A stretch of 64,000 nt of DNA from Vulcaniibacterium gelatinicum (GCF_008033445.1 NZ_VNKO01000015.1:1-64000), one strand, 5' to 3'; counted from the first letter of the stretch, positions 18,244 to 28,501 are shown. Notes: generated from the letters alone by a model not told the origin. Numbers and translations are program-made.

Positions 18244-18726
18244 TCAGGCGGTGTGGCGGGCCAGGCGCTGGGTCAGCGCCAGGCGGCGGGCGTAGATGTC
18301 CTGCAGGCGATCGAGCAGGAAGCGGGCATCCGGGTCGCGGCGCAGGGCCTGGCGGATCTGCGCGGCGCTGCGGTCGAGCTCGCGCAGCGCGGCTTCGTCG
18401 GGCAGCGGCACTCCGGCGAAATGCTGCAGCGCGGCTTCGTACTCGCGGGTCAGGGCCTGCGCCTCCAGGGCGAGCGGGGTTTCCTCCGGGGCGACGGCCG
18501 GCGGGGGGCGCAGTTGCCAGGCCAGGCCCACCGCGAGCAGCAGCGAGGCGGCCAGTGCCCACGGCGTCGGGCGTCGCGGCGATGCGGGCCGGCGTTGCGG
18601 CGCCTGTGCGATGCGCGCGGCGATGCCCGGCCACAGTTCGTGTTCGGGCAGGGCCTCGCGACGCAGGCCGCGCAGGGCCAGGCGCAGGCGGGGATCGAAT
18701 TCGTCGCGGATCTCGTGCGGGTTCAT
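18244..18726 (-). CDS. Putative anti-sigma factor, single membrane span
   Basis: 160 residues: a cytoplasmic N-terminal part (HEIRDEFDPRLRLALRGLRREALPEHELW), one span (about 66-82, PWALAASLLLAVGLAW) and a charged periplasmic part with coiled-coil character. ATG 18724-18726 overlaps the TGA of the upstream sigma gene (ATGA), so translation is coupled. Position and topology fit an anti-sigma factor holding the ECF sigma. No zinc motif is seen. Confidence 0.78.
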   Translation of the reverse strand: MNPHEIRDEFDPRLRLALRGLRREALPEHELWPGIAARIAQAPQRRPASPRRPTPWALAASLLLAVGLAWQLRPPPAVAPEETPLALEAQALTREYEAALQHFAGVPLPDEAALRELDRSAAQIRQALRRDPDARFLLDRLQDIYARRLALTQRLARHTA

Positions 18727-19319
18727 GCGAACACTCCCAATCGCTGGCGCAGCAGGTTGCGCGCGCGATGCAGTTGGGCCTTGGAACTGCCGACCGCCAT
18801 GCCGAGCTCGGTGGCGATCTCCTCGTGCTTCCAGCCTTCGACGTCGTGCAGCACCAGCACCGCCCGGGCGCGCGGCGGCAGGCTGGCCACCGCGCGCGCC
18901 AGGTCCACGCCGAGCGCGGTACGGTGGCCGGCGGAGTCGGCCGCGCCCAGGGTCTCGAAGGTCTCCTCGTCGCCGTCCTCCTGCGGCCGGCTGCGGCGCG
19001 TGCGCAACTCCATCAGCGCGGTGTTCACCGCCAGCCGGTACAGCCAGGTGCCGAACGCGCTCTCGAAGCGGTAGTCGGGCAGGGCCTGCCAGGCGCGGAC
19101 GAAGGCCTCCTGGGTCAGGTCCTCCGCGCGCGCGCCGTGGCCGCCGACCAGGCGCAGGATCACCCCGTGCACGCGGCCGAGGTGCCGGCGGTACAGCGTC
19201 TCGAACGCGCCCGTGTCGCCGCGCGCGGCGGCGCGCACCAGGGGGCCGTCCGCGTCCTCGGCGGGTGGGGGCGCGGGGGGCGCGTCGGTCAGGGGAGCGG
19301 TCACGACGGCGGTCAGCAT
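18723..19319 (-). CDS. ECF-type RNA polymerase sigma factor
   Basis: 198 residues with sigma region 2 (FETLYRRHLGRVHGVILRLVGGHGARAEDLTQEAFVRAW, GTWLYRLAVNTAL) and region 4 (LPPRARAVLVLHDVEGWKHEEIATELGMAVGSSKAQLHRAR). An acidic linker lies between them. It directs polymerase to a stress regulon and probably its own promoter. It is the first gene of the operon with anti-sigma and DUF4097 genes, and is divergent from fumarase. Confidence 0.93.
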   Translation of the reverse strand: MLTAVVTAPLTDAPPAPPPAEDADGPLVRAAARGDTGAFETLYRRHLGRVHGVILRLVGGHGARAEDLTQEAFVRAWQALPDYRFESAFGTWLYRLAVNTALMELRTRRSRPQEDGDEETFETLGAADSAGHRTALGVDLARAVASLPPRARAVLVLHDVEGWKHEEIATELGMAVGSSKAQLHRARNLLRQRLGVFA

Positions 19320-19417
19320 ATCCCCTCGGATGCCGTGCCGCGGCCGCGGGTTTAAACCGGCCGCCCCCGGCGCAAAGGCTAGAATGGCGGGCTCCGCCAG
19401 CCATCTCCGCCCGCGCA

Positions 19418-20968
19418 GTGACCGCTCCCACGCCTTCCGTCCCGTCCCGGCCGGTCTCGATCCGGCAGGAAGACCTGATCCAGTCCGTCGCCGACGCCCT
19501 CCAGTACATCTCGTACTACCACCCGCCGGACTACATCCGCAGCCTCGCCGCCGCGTACGAGCGCGAGCAGTCGCCGGCCGCGAAGGACGCGATGGCGCAG
19601 ATCCTGATCAACTCGCGCATGTGCGCGGAAGGGCACCGGCCGATCTGCCAGGACACCGGCATCGTCACCGTGTTCCTGAAGATCGGCATGGACGTGCGCT
19701 GGGACGACGCCACCCTCGGCATCGAGGACATGGTCAACGAAGGCGTGCGCCGGGCCTACAACCACCCGGACAACAAGCTGCGCGCCTCGGTGCTGGCCGA
19801 TCCGGCCGGGCGCCGCCAGAACACGAGGGACAACACCCCGGCCGTGGTCAACATGACCGTGGTGCCGGGCAACACCGTGGAGGTGATCGTCGCCGCCAAG
19901 GGCGGCGGCTCGGAGGCCAAGAGCAAGTTCGTGATGCTCAACCCCTCCGACTCGATCGTGGACTGGGTGCTGAAGACCGTGCCGACCATGGGCGCCGGCT
20001 GGTGCCCGCCGGGCATGCTCGGCATCGGCATCGGCGGCACCGCCGAGAAGGCGATGCTGCTGGCCAAGGAAGCGCTGATGGAGCCGATCGACATCCAGGA
20101 GCTGGTCGCGCGCGGCCCGTCCAACCGCATCGAGGAGCTGCGCCTGGAGCTGTACGAGAAGGTCAACGCGCTCGGTATCGGCGCGCAGGGCCTGGGCGGC
20201 CTGACCACCGTGCTCGACGTCAAGATCAAGGACTACCCGACCCACGCCGCCAACCTGCCGGTGGCGATGATCCCCAACTGCGCCGCCACCCGTCACGCGC
20301 ACTTCGTGCTCGACGGCAGCGGCCCGGTCGCGCTCGAGCCGCCCTCGCTGGAGGACTGGCCGCAGCTCACCTACGACGCCTCCAAGGGCCGCCGCGTGGA
20401 CCTCGACACGGTCACCCGCGAGGAGGTGGCGGGCTGGAAACCGGGCGAGGTGCTGCTGCTCAACGGCAGGCTGCTCACCGGCCGCGACGCCGCGCACAAG
20501 CGCATGGTGGACATGCTCGACCGCGGCGAGAGGCTGCCGGTGGACCTGCGCGGCCGCTTCATCTACTACGTCGGCCCGGTGGACCCGGTGCGCGACGAGG
20601 TGGTCGGCCCGGCCGGCCCCACCACCGCCACCCGCATGGACAAGTTCACCCGCCGGATGCTGGCCGAGACCGGCCTGCTCGGCATGGTCGGCAAGGCCGA
20701 GCGCGGCCCGGCCGCGATCGAGGCGATCCGCGACCACAAGGCGGTGTACCTGATGGCGGTGGGCGGCGCGGCCTACCTGGTGTCCAAGGCGATCCGGGCG
20801 GCGCGGGTGGTGGCGTTCGAGGACTTGGGCATGGAGGCCATCTACGAGTTCGAGGTCCGCGACATGCCGGTCACGGTGGCGGTGGACGCCAGCGGCGAGT
20901 CGGTGCACCAGACCGGCCCGCGCGAATGGCGGGCCCGGATCGGGAAGATCCCGGTCGTGGTCGAGTGA
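19418..20968 (+). CDS. fumA: Class I fumarate hydratase (Fe-S)
   Basis: 516 residues. It interconverts fumarate and malate in the TCA cycle using a [4Fe-4S] cluster. Three likely cluster cysteines are visible in PICQDTG, GAGWCPPG and IPNCAATRH. GSEAKSKF and the C-terminal VGPAGPTTATRMDKFT with DASGESVHQTGP are class I blocks. The best start is GTG 19418: an ATG at 19384 is out of frame and longer frames run into the divergent sigma gene. A TAGAAT box at 19380-19385 may be the -10 element. Confidence 0.93.
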   Translation: MTAPTPSVPSRPVSIRQEDLIQSVADALQYISYYHPPDYIRSLAAAYEREQSPAAKDAMAQILINSRMCAEGHRPICQDTGIVTVFLKIGMDVRWDDATLGIEDMVNEGVRRAYNHPDNKLRASVLADPAGRRQNTRDNTPAVVNMTVVPGNTVEVIVAAKGGGSEAKSKFVMLNPSDSIVDWVLKTVPTMGAGWCPPGMLGIGIGGTAEKAMLLAKEALMEPIDIQELVARGPSNRIEELRLELYEKVNALGIGAQGLGGLTTVLDVKIKDYPTHAANLPVAMIPNCAATRHAHFVLDGSGPVALEPPSLEDWPQLTYDASKGRRVDLDTVTREEVAGWKPGEVLLLNGRLLTGRDAAHKRMVDMLDRGERLPVDLRGRFIYYVGPVDPVRDEVVGPAGPTTATRMDKFTRRMLAETGLLGMVGKAERGPAAIEAIRDHKAVYLMAVGGAAYLVSKAIRAARVVAFEDLGMEAIYEFEVRDMPVTVAVDASGESVHQTGPREWRARIGKIPVVVE

Positions 20969-21000
20969 CCGGGCCGGGCCTGTTCCGGCCGGCCCTCGGC

Positions 21001-21030
21001 TTGCCGCCAAGTCCTTGACCCTGCCATAAT
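21001..21030 (+). promoter_or_regulatory. Candidate sigma-70 promoter of the rpsF operon
   Basis: TTGCCG (21001-21006) and CATAAT (21025-21030) are spaced by 18 bp, giving a start about 110 bp before rpsF. The long GC-rich leader could hold an S6:S18 control site as in other bacteria, but I did not identify one. Confidence 0.45.
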
Positions 21031-21148
21031 TTCCAGCTCCCCGCCGCCCGGCGGGGCCCTTGCTCCACCGCTGCCGCAGCCCGCGGCCGCGGGGGGCTGT
21101 CCCGGCACGCGTCCCGGCGCGGCGCCGACATCCACAAGGAACCCACCC

Positions 21149-21562
21149 ATGCGTCATTACGAAATCGTGTTCCTGGTCCATCCGGACCAGAGCGAGCAGG
21201 TGCCGGCCATGATCGAGCGCTACAAGGGCGCGATCGAGGCCGGCAACGGCAGGATCCACCGCCTCGAGGACTGGGGCCGCCGCCAGCTCGCCTATCCGAT
21301 CCAGAACCTGGTCAAGGCCCACTACGTGCTCATGAACATCGAGTGCGGCCAGGACGTGCTCAACGAGCTCGTGGACAACTTCCGCTTCAACGACGCGGTG
21401 CTGCGCCACCTCGTGATCAAGCGCGACGAGGCCGTCACCGAGCAGTCGCTGATCATGAAGAACAAGGATGAGAAGGGCGATCGCGCCGAGCGCGGCGAGC
21501 GCCGCCGCAGCGACGACGAGGGCGAGGCCGCCCCCGCCGACGACACCGCCGAAGCCGCCTGA
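21149..21562 (+). CDS. rpsF: 30S ribosomal protein S6
   Basis: 137 residues. [42 protein letters not shown] and ALRHLVIK-like blocks identify S6. The C-terminal tail is long and acidic ([10 protein letters not shown] ... DDTAEAA), a glutamate-tail substrate in many gammaproteobacteria. It binds S18 on the platform of the 30S subunit. First gene of rpsF-rpsR-rplI, 11 bp before rpsR. Confidence 0.97.
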   Translation: MRHYEIVFLVHPDQSEQVPAMIERYKGAIEAGNGRIHRLEDWGRRQLAYPIQNLVKAHYVLMNIECGQDVLNELVDNFRFNDAVLRHLVIKRDEAVTEQSLIMKNKDEKGDRAERGERRRSDDEGEAAPADDTAEAA

Positions 21563-21573
21563 AGGAGCACGCC

Positions 21574-21804
21574 ATGTCCAAGTTCTTCCGCCGCCGCAAG
21601 TTCTGCAAGTTCACGGCCGAGGGCGTCAAGGAGATCGACTACAAGGATCTCAACACCCTGCGCCAGTACCTGACCGAGACCGGCAAGATCGTGCCGAGCC
21701 GCATCACCGGCACCAAGTCGCGCTACCAGCGCCAGCTCGCCACCGCGGTCAAGCGTGCGCGCTACCTGGCCCTGATCCCGTACACCGACAGCCACAACCT
21801 CTGA
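21574..21804 (+). CDS. rpsR: 30S ribosomal protein S18
   Basis: 76 residues, full length for S18. [17 protein letters not shown] and the [21 protein letters not shown] end are diagnostic. It forms a pair with S6 on the small subunit. AAGGAG lies just upstream. A perfect palindrome separates it from rplI. Confidence 0.97.
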   Translation: MSKFFRRRKFCKFTAEGVKEIDYKDLNTLRQYLTETGKIVPSRITGTKSRYQRQLATAVKRARYLALIPYTDSHNL

Positions 21805-21813
21805 TGCCCGGCG

Positions 21814-21839
21814 CGCCTCCCTCCGCGCGGAGGGAGGCG
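21814..21839. repeat. Perfect 26-bp palindrome between rpsR and rplI
   Basis: CGCCTCCCTCCG is followed directly by its reverse complement with a CG centre. It would make a very strong RNA hairpin 10 bp after the rpsR stop. No T tract follows, so it is more likely an RNA processing/stability or attenuation element than a full terminator. Confidence 0.65.
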
Positions 21840-21917
21840 GCAGGGGCATCCCCGTCCCTTCGGACAGCCACAAGTTGCGGCGCCTCCGCGCGTCGCTAAC
21901 GAACACGGAGCAACACG

Positions 21918-22370
21918 ATGGAACTGATCCTTCTGCAGAAGGTCACCAACCTCGGCAACCTCGGCGACCGCGTCCGGGTCAAGCCGGGCTACGGCCGCAA
22001 CTACCTGGTGCCGCAGGGCAAGGCCGTGCCGGCCACCCCGGCCAACATCGCCGAGTTCGAGGCGCGCCGCGCCGAGTACGAGGCCAAGGCCAGGGCCGCG
22101 CTGGAAGGCGCCGAGGGCCGCAAGGCGCGCCTGGACGGCGCCAGCGTCACCATCAGCGCCAACGCCTCGACCGAGGGCAAGCTGTACGGCTCGGTCGGCC
22201 CGCGCGACATCGCCGAGGCGCTCACCGCCGCCGGCATGCCGGTCGAGAAGTCGGAAGTGGTCATGGGCGAAGGCCCGATCCGCCATGTCGGCGAGTTCGA
22301 GGTCACCGTCCACCTGCACGCCGACGTGGACGCCACGGTCAAGGTCGTGGTGGTGCCCGAAGCGGCCTGA
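21918..22370 (+). CDS. rplI: 50S ribosomal protein L9
   Basis: 150 residues. N-terminal [36 protein letters not shown] is the rRNA-binding domain, followed by a long helix and the C-terminal domain with GKLYGSVG and [13 protein letters not shown]. Last ribosomal gene of the operon, followed by a terminator hairpin and dnaB on the same strand. Confidence 0.97.
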   Translation: MELILLQKVTNLGNLGDRVRVKPGYGRNYLVPQGKAVPATPANIAEFEARRAEYEAKARAALEGAEGRKARLDGASVTISANASTEGKLYGSVGPRDIAEALTAAGMPVEKSEVVMGEGPIRHVGEFEVTVHLHADVDATVKVVVVPEAA

Positions 22371-22392
22371 TCGCGTGCTGCAGGCCGCATCG

Positions 22393-22424
22393 AACGGGCG
22401 CCGCAGGGCGCCCGTTCCGTTTCC
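22393..22424 (+). terminator. Rho-independent-like terminator after rplI
   Basis: AACGGGCGC and GCGCCCGTT form a 9-bp stem with a 6-base loop (22393-22416), followed by CCGTTTCC. The T run is short, so strength is uncertain, but it lies 22 bp after the stop. Confidence 0.6.
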
Positions 22425-22473
22425 GGGATCCGCGTTGCGCACCGCCCGTCGCAGCCCGTGAGATTCCCACCGG

Positions 22474-22482
22474 TTATCCACA
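22474..22482 (+). promoter_or_regulatory. Consensus DnaA box upstream of dnaB
   Basis: TTATCCACA, an exact match to the strong DnaA-binding consensus, stands alone 110 bp before the dnaB start. A weak second site (TTATCTGCA) follows at 22486-22494. It could tie dnaB expression to DnaA-ATP level. Confidence 0.55.
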
Positions 22483-22591
22483 GTGTTATCTGCAACACCC
22501 TGCGGACGACGCGACTACGATGACCGACCGGTTGCCACAACAACGACAACAGGATCGTGCCGGCGATCCAGTCAGGGGAGCGATCGCGCCG

Positions 22592-24007
22592 ATGAGCGCA
22601 CGTCAGGGATTTCGTGCCGACCCGTCGGCATTCGGCACGCGCAGCGAGCAGCGCATCGAGCAGTTGCGGGTGCCGCCGCAGTCGGTGGAGGCCGAACAGG
22701 CGGTGCTCGGCGGGCTGATGCTCGCCCCCGAGGCCTACGACCGCATCGCCGACCGCCTCACCGAGCAGGACTTCTACCGCCGCGACCACCAGCTCATCTA
22801 CCGCGCGATCCGCGAGCTGGCCGAGAAGAGCCGGCCGTTCGACGCGGTCACCCTCGGCGAATGGTTCGAGTCGCAGGCGCTGTCGGAGCAGATCGGCGGC
22901 AGCGCCTACCTGATCGAGCTGGCCAGCACCACGCCGTCGGCGGCCAACATCGAGGCCTACGCCGACATCGTCCGCGACAAGTCGGTGCTGCGGCAGCTGA
23001 TCGAGGCCGGCACCACGATCGTCAACGACGGGTTCCAGCCCGACGGCCGCGAGATCGAGGCGATCCTCGACAAGGCCGAGCAGCAGGTGTTCGCGATCCG
23101 CGAGCAGGGCGCGCGCGGGCGCAACGACTTCGTGCCGGTGACCAGCGCGCTGAAGGAGGCCTTCGACGTCCTCCAGCAGCGCTACGAGAGCGGCGGCGCG
23201 GTCACCGGCCTGCCCACCGGCTACACCGAGTTCGACCAGATGACGGCCGGCCTGCAGCCGACCGACCTGATCATCGTCGCCGCGCGCCCCTCGATGGGCA
23301 AGACCACGCTCGCGCTGAACATGGCCGAGTACGCGGCGATGAAGACCAAGGAGACGGTCGCGGTGTTCTCGATGGAAATGTCGGCCTCGCAGCTGGCGCT
23401 GCGCCTGATCTCCTCGGTGGGCCGGGTCAATGCCGCGCGCCTGCGCACCGGCCAGCTCGAGGACGAGGACTGGAGCCGCGTGACCAGCGCGATCCGCCTG
23501 CTGCGCGAGGCCAGGATCTTCATCGACGACGAACCGGCGCTCTCGCCCGACCGGCTGCGCGCCAAGGCGCGCCGGATCAAGCGCGAGCACGGCCTGGGCC
23601 TGATCGTGATTGACTACCTGCAGCTGATGCAGGTGCCCGGCAACAGCGAGAACCGCGCCACCGAGATCTCCGAGATCTCGCGCTCGCTCAAGGCCCTGGC
23701 CAAGGAACTGAAGGTGCCGGTGATCGCCCTGTCGCAGCTCAACCGCTCGCTGGAGACGCGCACCGACAAGCGCCCGATGATGGCCGACCTGCGCGAATCC
23801 GGCGCGATCGAGCAGGACGCCGACCTGATCGTGTTCATCTACCGCGACGAGTACTACAACAAGGAAAACTCGCCGGACAAGGGCCTGGCCGAGATCATCA
23901 TCGGCAAGCAGCGCAACGGCCCCACCGGCTCGATCAAGCTCAAGTTCTTCGGCGAGTACACGCGTTTCGACAACCTCGCCCACGACGCGGTGGGCAGCTT
24001 CGAGTAG
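22592..24007 (+). CDS. dnaB: Replicative DNA helicase DnaB
   Basis: 471 residues. The N-terminal domain (VPPQSVEAEQAVLGGLML) binds primase. The RecA-like C-terminal domain has the P-loop ARPSMGKTT, Walker B LIVIDYLQLM and the QLNRSLE-x-R-x-DKRP finger block. It unwinds the fork as a hexamer. I use ATG 22592 (MSARQGFR) because GGGGAG precedes it and because related DnaB proteins begin MSARPxFR. The frame would allow ATG 22520. No intein is present. Confidence 0.96.
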   Translation: MSARQGFRADPSAFGTRSEQRIEQLRVPPQSVEAEQAVLGGLMLAPEAYDRIADRLTEQDFYRRDHQLIYRAIRELAEKSRPFDAVTLGEWFESQALSEQIGGSAYLIELASTTPSAANIEAYADIVRDKSVLRQLIEAGTTIVNDGFQPDGREIEAILDKAEQQVFAIREQGARGRNDFVPVTSALKEAFDVLQQRYESGGAVTGLPTGYTEFDQMTAGLQPTDLIIVAARPSMGKTTLALNMAEYAAMKTKETVAVFSMEMSASQLALRLISSVGRVNAARLRTGQLEDEDWSRVTSAIRLLREARIFIDDEPALSPDRLRAKARRIKREHGLGLIVIDYLQLMQVPGNSENRATEISEISRSLKALAKELKVPVIALSQLNRSLETRTDKRPMMADLRESGAIEQDADLIVFIYRDEYYNKENSPDKGLAEIIIGKQRNGPTGSIKLKFFGEYTRFDNLAHDAVGSFE

Positions 24008-24111
24008 CGGCCGTCCCCGGATGCCTGCCGGCATCGCGGCGGCGACCGCCGGCCACGCCTCCGGGGGCGGCACGGCGCATAATCGGGCATCCCTGTCGCG
24101 GAGGAACCGCC

Positions 24112-25527
24112 ATGACCCTGTCGCTGGCGCCGCTGTTGCCCGACTCGCTGGAATGGCTGGACGGGGTGCCACGGGTGACTGCGCAGCGCGGCTGGCTGAC
24201 CGCGATCGCCTTCGTCAACGCCGGCTCGGCCTGGTCGCAGCAGCGGCTGCTGGATCTGCAGGCGCTGCGCGCACGCCATCCGCAGTGCCTGCGGGTGCTG
24301 GTGGTGCACGTACCCCGTTTCGACCACGAGCGTGCCCCGGCGCGGGTGCGGGCCCAGTTCGAGCGGGAAGGGGTGCGGCTGCCGGTGGCCGTGGATCGCG
24401 ACTGGGTGGCCTGGCAGCACTACGGAATCGCTGCCTGGCCGACCATCGTGCTGGTGGACGGGGAGGGGCGCGAGCAGGCGCGGCTGGTGGGCGACGAGCC
24501 GATCACCCCGCTCGACGCCAAGGTCCAGGCCTACGAGGCCGAGCTGCTCCCCGACATCGACCCCGAGCCGGAGCCGGACGTGCGCGCGCAGGCGCCGGCT
24601 ACGCCGTTGCGCTACCCGGTGGGGCTGGCGGTGGCGCCGCAGCGCCTGTACGTGGCCGACAGCGGACATCACCGCGTCCTCGAATGCGCGCACGACGGCC
24701 GGATCCTGCGCCAGTTCGGCAGTGGCGCCCCTGCGTTCGTGGACGGCAGTGCGGAACAGGCGGCGTTCTGCCGTCCGCACGGCCTGTGCCTGCTGCGCGA
24801 TGTGCTGTATGTGGCCGACACCGGCAACCACGCCATCCGCCGGATCAACCTGCGCAGCGGCGAGGTGGACACGCTGTGTGGCAATGGCAAGGTCGGCCGG
24901 CCGCAGGAAGGCCCGGTGGAGGATCCGCGCATGCGCAAGCTGGACAGCCCGCGCGCACTGGCCGTGCTGCAGGACCAGTTGTTCATCGCCATGGCCGGCG
25001 ACAACCGCATCTGGAGCCTGGGCTTGGGACGACACGAGCTGGCGTGCCGCGCCGGCAGCGGCGAACTGACCGTGCGCGACGGCAGCGGAGCGATGGCGGC
25101 CTTCGCCCAGCCGGTGGCGCTGGCCGGGGTCCAGCAGACCTTGTATGTGTGCGACGCGGCGGGCTCGGCGATCCGGGCGCTGCACCTGCGCGACAACACC
25201 GTGCAGACCCTGGTCGGGCAGGGGCCCTGGCAGTTCGGTGACGCCGACGGCCCCCGTCAGGCCGCGCTGCTGCAGGAGCCGCAGGCGATCGCCCTGGATC
25301 CGGACGCGCCGGTGCTGTGGATCGCCGACTGCGGCAATCAGCGACTGCGCAGCCTGCGCCTTGGGGGCGGCGAGCTGGCCACCCCCCCCTTGTCGCGCCC
25401 CCTGCAGGGGCCGGCCGGCCTCGCGGCCGGGAACGGCGTGCTCTGGATCGCCGACACCGAGGGACACGCCGTCCTGTGTCTGGACACGGGCACCGGCGAG
25501 CTGCGCGAGGTGCCGGTGGGCGAGTAA
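24112..25527 (+). CDS. NHL-repeat protein with thioredoxin-like N-domain (NHLRC2-like)
   Basis: 471 residues. Residues about 1-150 have a thioredoxin-like fold (LTAIAFVNAGSAWSQQRLLDLQAL, GIAAWPTIVLVDGEGR), but the CxxC site is replaced by SAWS, so redox activity is doubtful. Residues about 160-465 are an NHL propeller (LYVADSGHHRVLE, LYVADTGNHAIRRI, LWIADCGNQRLRSL, LWIADTEGHAVL). The layout matches NHLRC2-type proteins of unknown function. GGAGG precedes the ATG. It lies between dnaB and uvrC on the same strand. Confidence 0.88.
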   Translation: MTLSLAPLLPDSLEWLDGVPRVTAQRGWLTAIAFVNAGSAWSQQRLLDLQALRARHPQCLRVLVVHVPRFDHERAPARVRAQFEREGVRLPVAVDRDWVAWQHYGIAAWPTIVLVDGEGREQARLVGDEPITPLDAKVQAYEAELLPDIDPEPEPDVRAQAPATPLRYPVGLAVAPQRLYVADSGHHRVLECAHDGRILRQFGSGAPAFVDGSAEQAAFCRPHGLCLLRDVLYVADTGNHAIRRINLRSGEVDTLCGNGKVGRPQEGPVEDPRMRKLDSPRALAVLQDQLFIAMAGDNRIWSLGLGRHELACRAGSGELTVRDGSGAMAAFAQPVALAGVQQTLYVCDAAGSAIRALHLRDNTVQTLVGQGPWQFGDADGPRQAALLQEPQAIALDPDAPVLWIADCGNQRLRSLRLGGGELATPPLSRPLQGPAGLAAGNGVLWIADTEGHAVLCLDTGTGELREVPVGE

Positions 25528-25574
25528 GCGCGCCGGCCTGCCGGCCCGGCGCCGATGCGACCGATAATGGGCGC

Positions 25575-27424
25575 ATGAGGCGTACGCCGGATGCCAGCAC
25601 TTTCGACGGCCGGACCTTCGCGCGCGGGCTGAGCACCGCGCCGGGGGTGTACCGCATGCTCGCCGCGGACGGCACGGTGCTGTACGTCGGCAAGGCGCGC
25701 GCGCTGCGCAACCGGGTCGGCAGCTATTTCAACGCCACGCCCAAGACGGCGCGGACGATGGCGATGCTTGCCCAGGTGGCGCGGATCGAGGTCACGGTGA
25801 CCCGCACCGAGGCCGAGGCGCTGCTGCTCGAGAACCAGCTGATCAAGTCGCTGCAGCCGCGTTACAACGTGCTGCTGCGCGACGACAAGAGCTATCCCTA
25901 CGTCCTGCTGACCCAGGAGCCCTGGCCGCGGCTGGCCTTCCACCGCGGCCCGCGCACGGTGCCGGGCCGCTATTTCGGCCCGTACCCGAGCGCGGCCTCG
26001 GTGCGCGAGACGCTGAACCTGATGCACAAGCTGTTCCGCCTGCGCAGCTGCGAGGACAGCGTGTTCCGCAACCGCAGCCGGCCCTGCCTGCAGCACCAGA
26101 TCGGCCGCTGCAGCGCACCCTGCGTGGGGCTGGTGCCGGCGCGTGAATACGACGAGGCGGTGCGGCGCGCGGCCATGTTCCTGGACGGCCGCAGCGAGGA
26201 ACTGGGCCAGGAACTGACCGCGGCCATGGAGGCGGCGAGCGCGCGCCTGGACTTCGAGGAGGCCGCGCGCCTGCGCGACCTGATCGCCACCATCCGCAAG
26301 CTGCAGGCGCGCCAGTACGTGGACGGCCAGGCCGCCGACCTCGACGTGCTCGCGGTGGCGATGCAGCGGGCCACGGCCTGCGTGCTGCTGCTCGCCTTCC
26401 GCGACGGGCGCAACCTCGGCACGCGCGCGTTCTTCCCCAAAACCAACGGCGAGGAGAGCGCGGAGGAGGTGCTGGCGGCGTTCGTCTCGCAGTACTACGC
26501 CGAGCAGACCCCGCCGCGCGAGATCGTGCTCGACCGCGAGATCCCCGACCGCGAACTGATCGAGCAGGCGCTGGGCGAGGCTGCCGGCCGGCGGGTGCAG
26601 CTGCGCTGCAACGTGCGCGGCGAGCGCGCCGGCTACCTCGACCTGGCCCGGCGCAACGCCGAGCTGGCGCTCGCCACCGAGCTGGCCAGCCACAGCGCCC
26701 AGCAGGCGCGGCTGGAGTCCCTGCGCGAACTGCTGGGTCTGGCCGAGCCGCCGCGCCGGATCGAATGCTTCGACATCAGCCACACCCTGGGCGAGGCCAC
26801 CGTCGCCTCCTGCGTGGTGTTCGACGGCAACGGCCCGCTGCGCGGCCAGTACCGCCGCTACAACATCGCCGGGATCGAGCCGGGCGACGACTACGCCGCG
26901 ATGCAGCAGGCGCTGGAGCGCCGCTTCCGCAAGGCAGCGGAGGAGGGCGGGGTGCTGCCCGACCTGTTGCTGATCGACGGCGGCAAGGGCCAGCTCGCCC
27001 AGGCCCGGGCGGTGCTCGGCGAGCTGGGGGTGAGCGGGGTCTGCATGGTCGGCGTGGCCAAGGGCGAGGAGCGCCGGCCGGGCCACGAAACCCTGGTCCT
27101 GCCCGACGGGCGCGAACTGCGGCCCGGCGCCGCCTCCCCGGGCCTGCAGCTGATCCAGCAGGTCCGGGACGAGGCCCACCGCTTCGCGATCACCGGCCAC
27201 CGCGGCAAGCGCCAGAAGGCGCGCGCTACGAGCCGGCTCGAGGACATTCCCGGCATCGGGCCGCGCCGCCGCGCCAGCCTCCTGCGCCATTTCGGCGGGC
27301 TGGCCGGCCTCAAGGCGGCCGGCGCCGAGGAGATCGCCCGGGTGGAGGGCATCAATGCCGCCCTCGCGCACCGCATCTATGCCACCCTGCACGGGTTGCC
27401 GACACCGACCACGGAACGCGACGG

Positions 27425-27428
<4 letters not shown>
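25575..27428 (+). CDS. uvrC: Excinuclease ABC subunit C
   Basis: 617 residues. N-terminal GIY-YIG nuclease (APGVYRM ... VLYVGKARALRNRVGSYF), central UVR region (LDFEEAARLRDLIATI), the second nuclease half (CFDISHT, LLIDGGKGQLAQA, KGEERRPG) and C-terminal helix-hairpin-helix (IPGIGPRRRASLLRHFGGLAGL). It makes the two cuts around lesions loaded by UvrAB. Its TGA overlaps the pgsA ATG. Confidence 0.97.
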
Positions 27429-28138
<710 letters not shown>

Positions 28139-28147
28139 GATTCAGCC

Positions 28148-28180
28148 ACGAAGCCCCGCTCGCGGGGCTTCGTCGTTTCC
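28148..28180 (+). terminator. Terminator after tRNA-Gly
   Basis: ACGAAGCCCC and GGGGCTTCGT form a 10-bp stem with a short loop, followed by CGTTTCC, 9 bp after the tRNA end. Confidence 0.7.
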
Positions 28181-28261
28181 GGGGCTCGCCGCCGGAACCG
28201 GCCCGCACCGGTTCCCGCCGCGGCCCGGATGTGGAAAAATCGCCTCGTCGCTCCGTGTCAC

Positions 28262-28335
28262 GGCCTGGTGGCAGAGTGGTTATGCAGCGGACTGCAAATC
28301 CGCGTACGCCGGTTCAATTCCGACCCAGGCCTCCA
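28262..28335 (+). tRNA. tRNA-Cys (GCA)
   Basis: 74 nt including CCA. The acceptor GGCCTGG pairs with CCAGGCC, the anticodon loop is CTGCAAA, and GGTTCAATTCC forms the T arm. Confidence 0.97.
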
Positions 28336-28341
28336 TCTTCG

Positions 28342-28367
28342 ACCGCGCTCCGGCGCGGTTTTTCTTT
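28342..28367 (+). terminator. Terminator after tRNA-Cys
   Basis: ACCGCGC-TCCG-GCGCGGT stem-loop followed by TTTTCTTT, 7 bp after the tRNA: a good intrinsic terminator. Confidence 0.82.
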
Positions 28368-28391
28368 GCCGTTGGCGTAAGCTGCCCCCGG

Positions 28392-28478
28392 GCCCGGATG
28401 GCGGAACCGGTAGACGCAGGGGACTTAAAATCCCCCGGCCGCATGGTCATGTGGGTTCGAGTCCCACTCCGGGCACCA
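28392..28478 (+). tRNA. tRNA-Leu (TAA)
   Basis: 87 nt including CCA, with the long variable arm of class II tRNAs. The acceptor GCCCGGA pairs with TCCGGGC, the anticodon loop is CTTAAAA (TAA), and GGTTCGAGTCC forms the T arm. Confidence 0.96.
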
Positions 28479-28501
28479 GCCACCGCCGCAAGGGGGCCGC
28501 G

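Noticed and set aside
22513-22591. Upstream ATG (22520) for dnaB
   Set aside because: The added 24 residues are not typical of DnaB, and ATG 22592 has the better ribosome site and family N-terminus.
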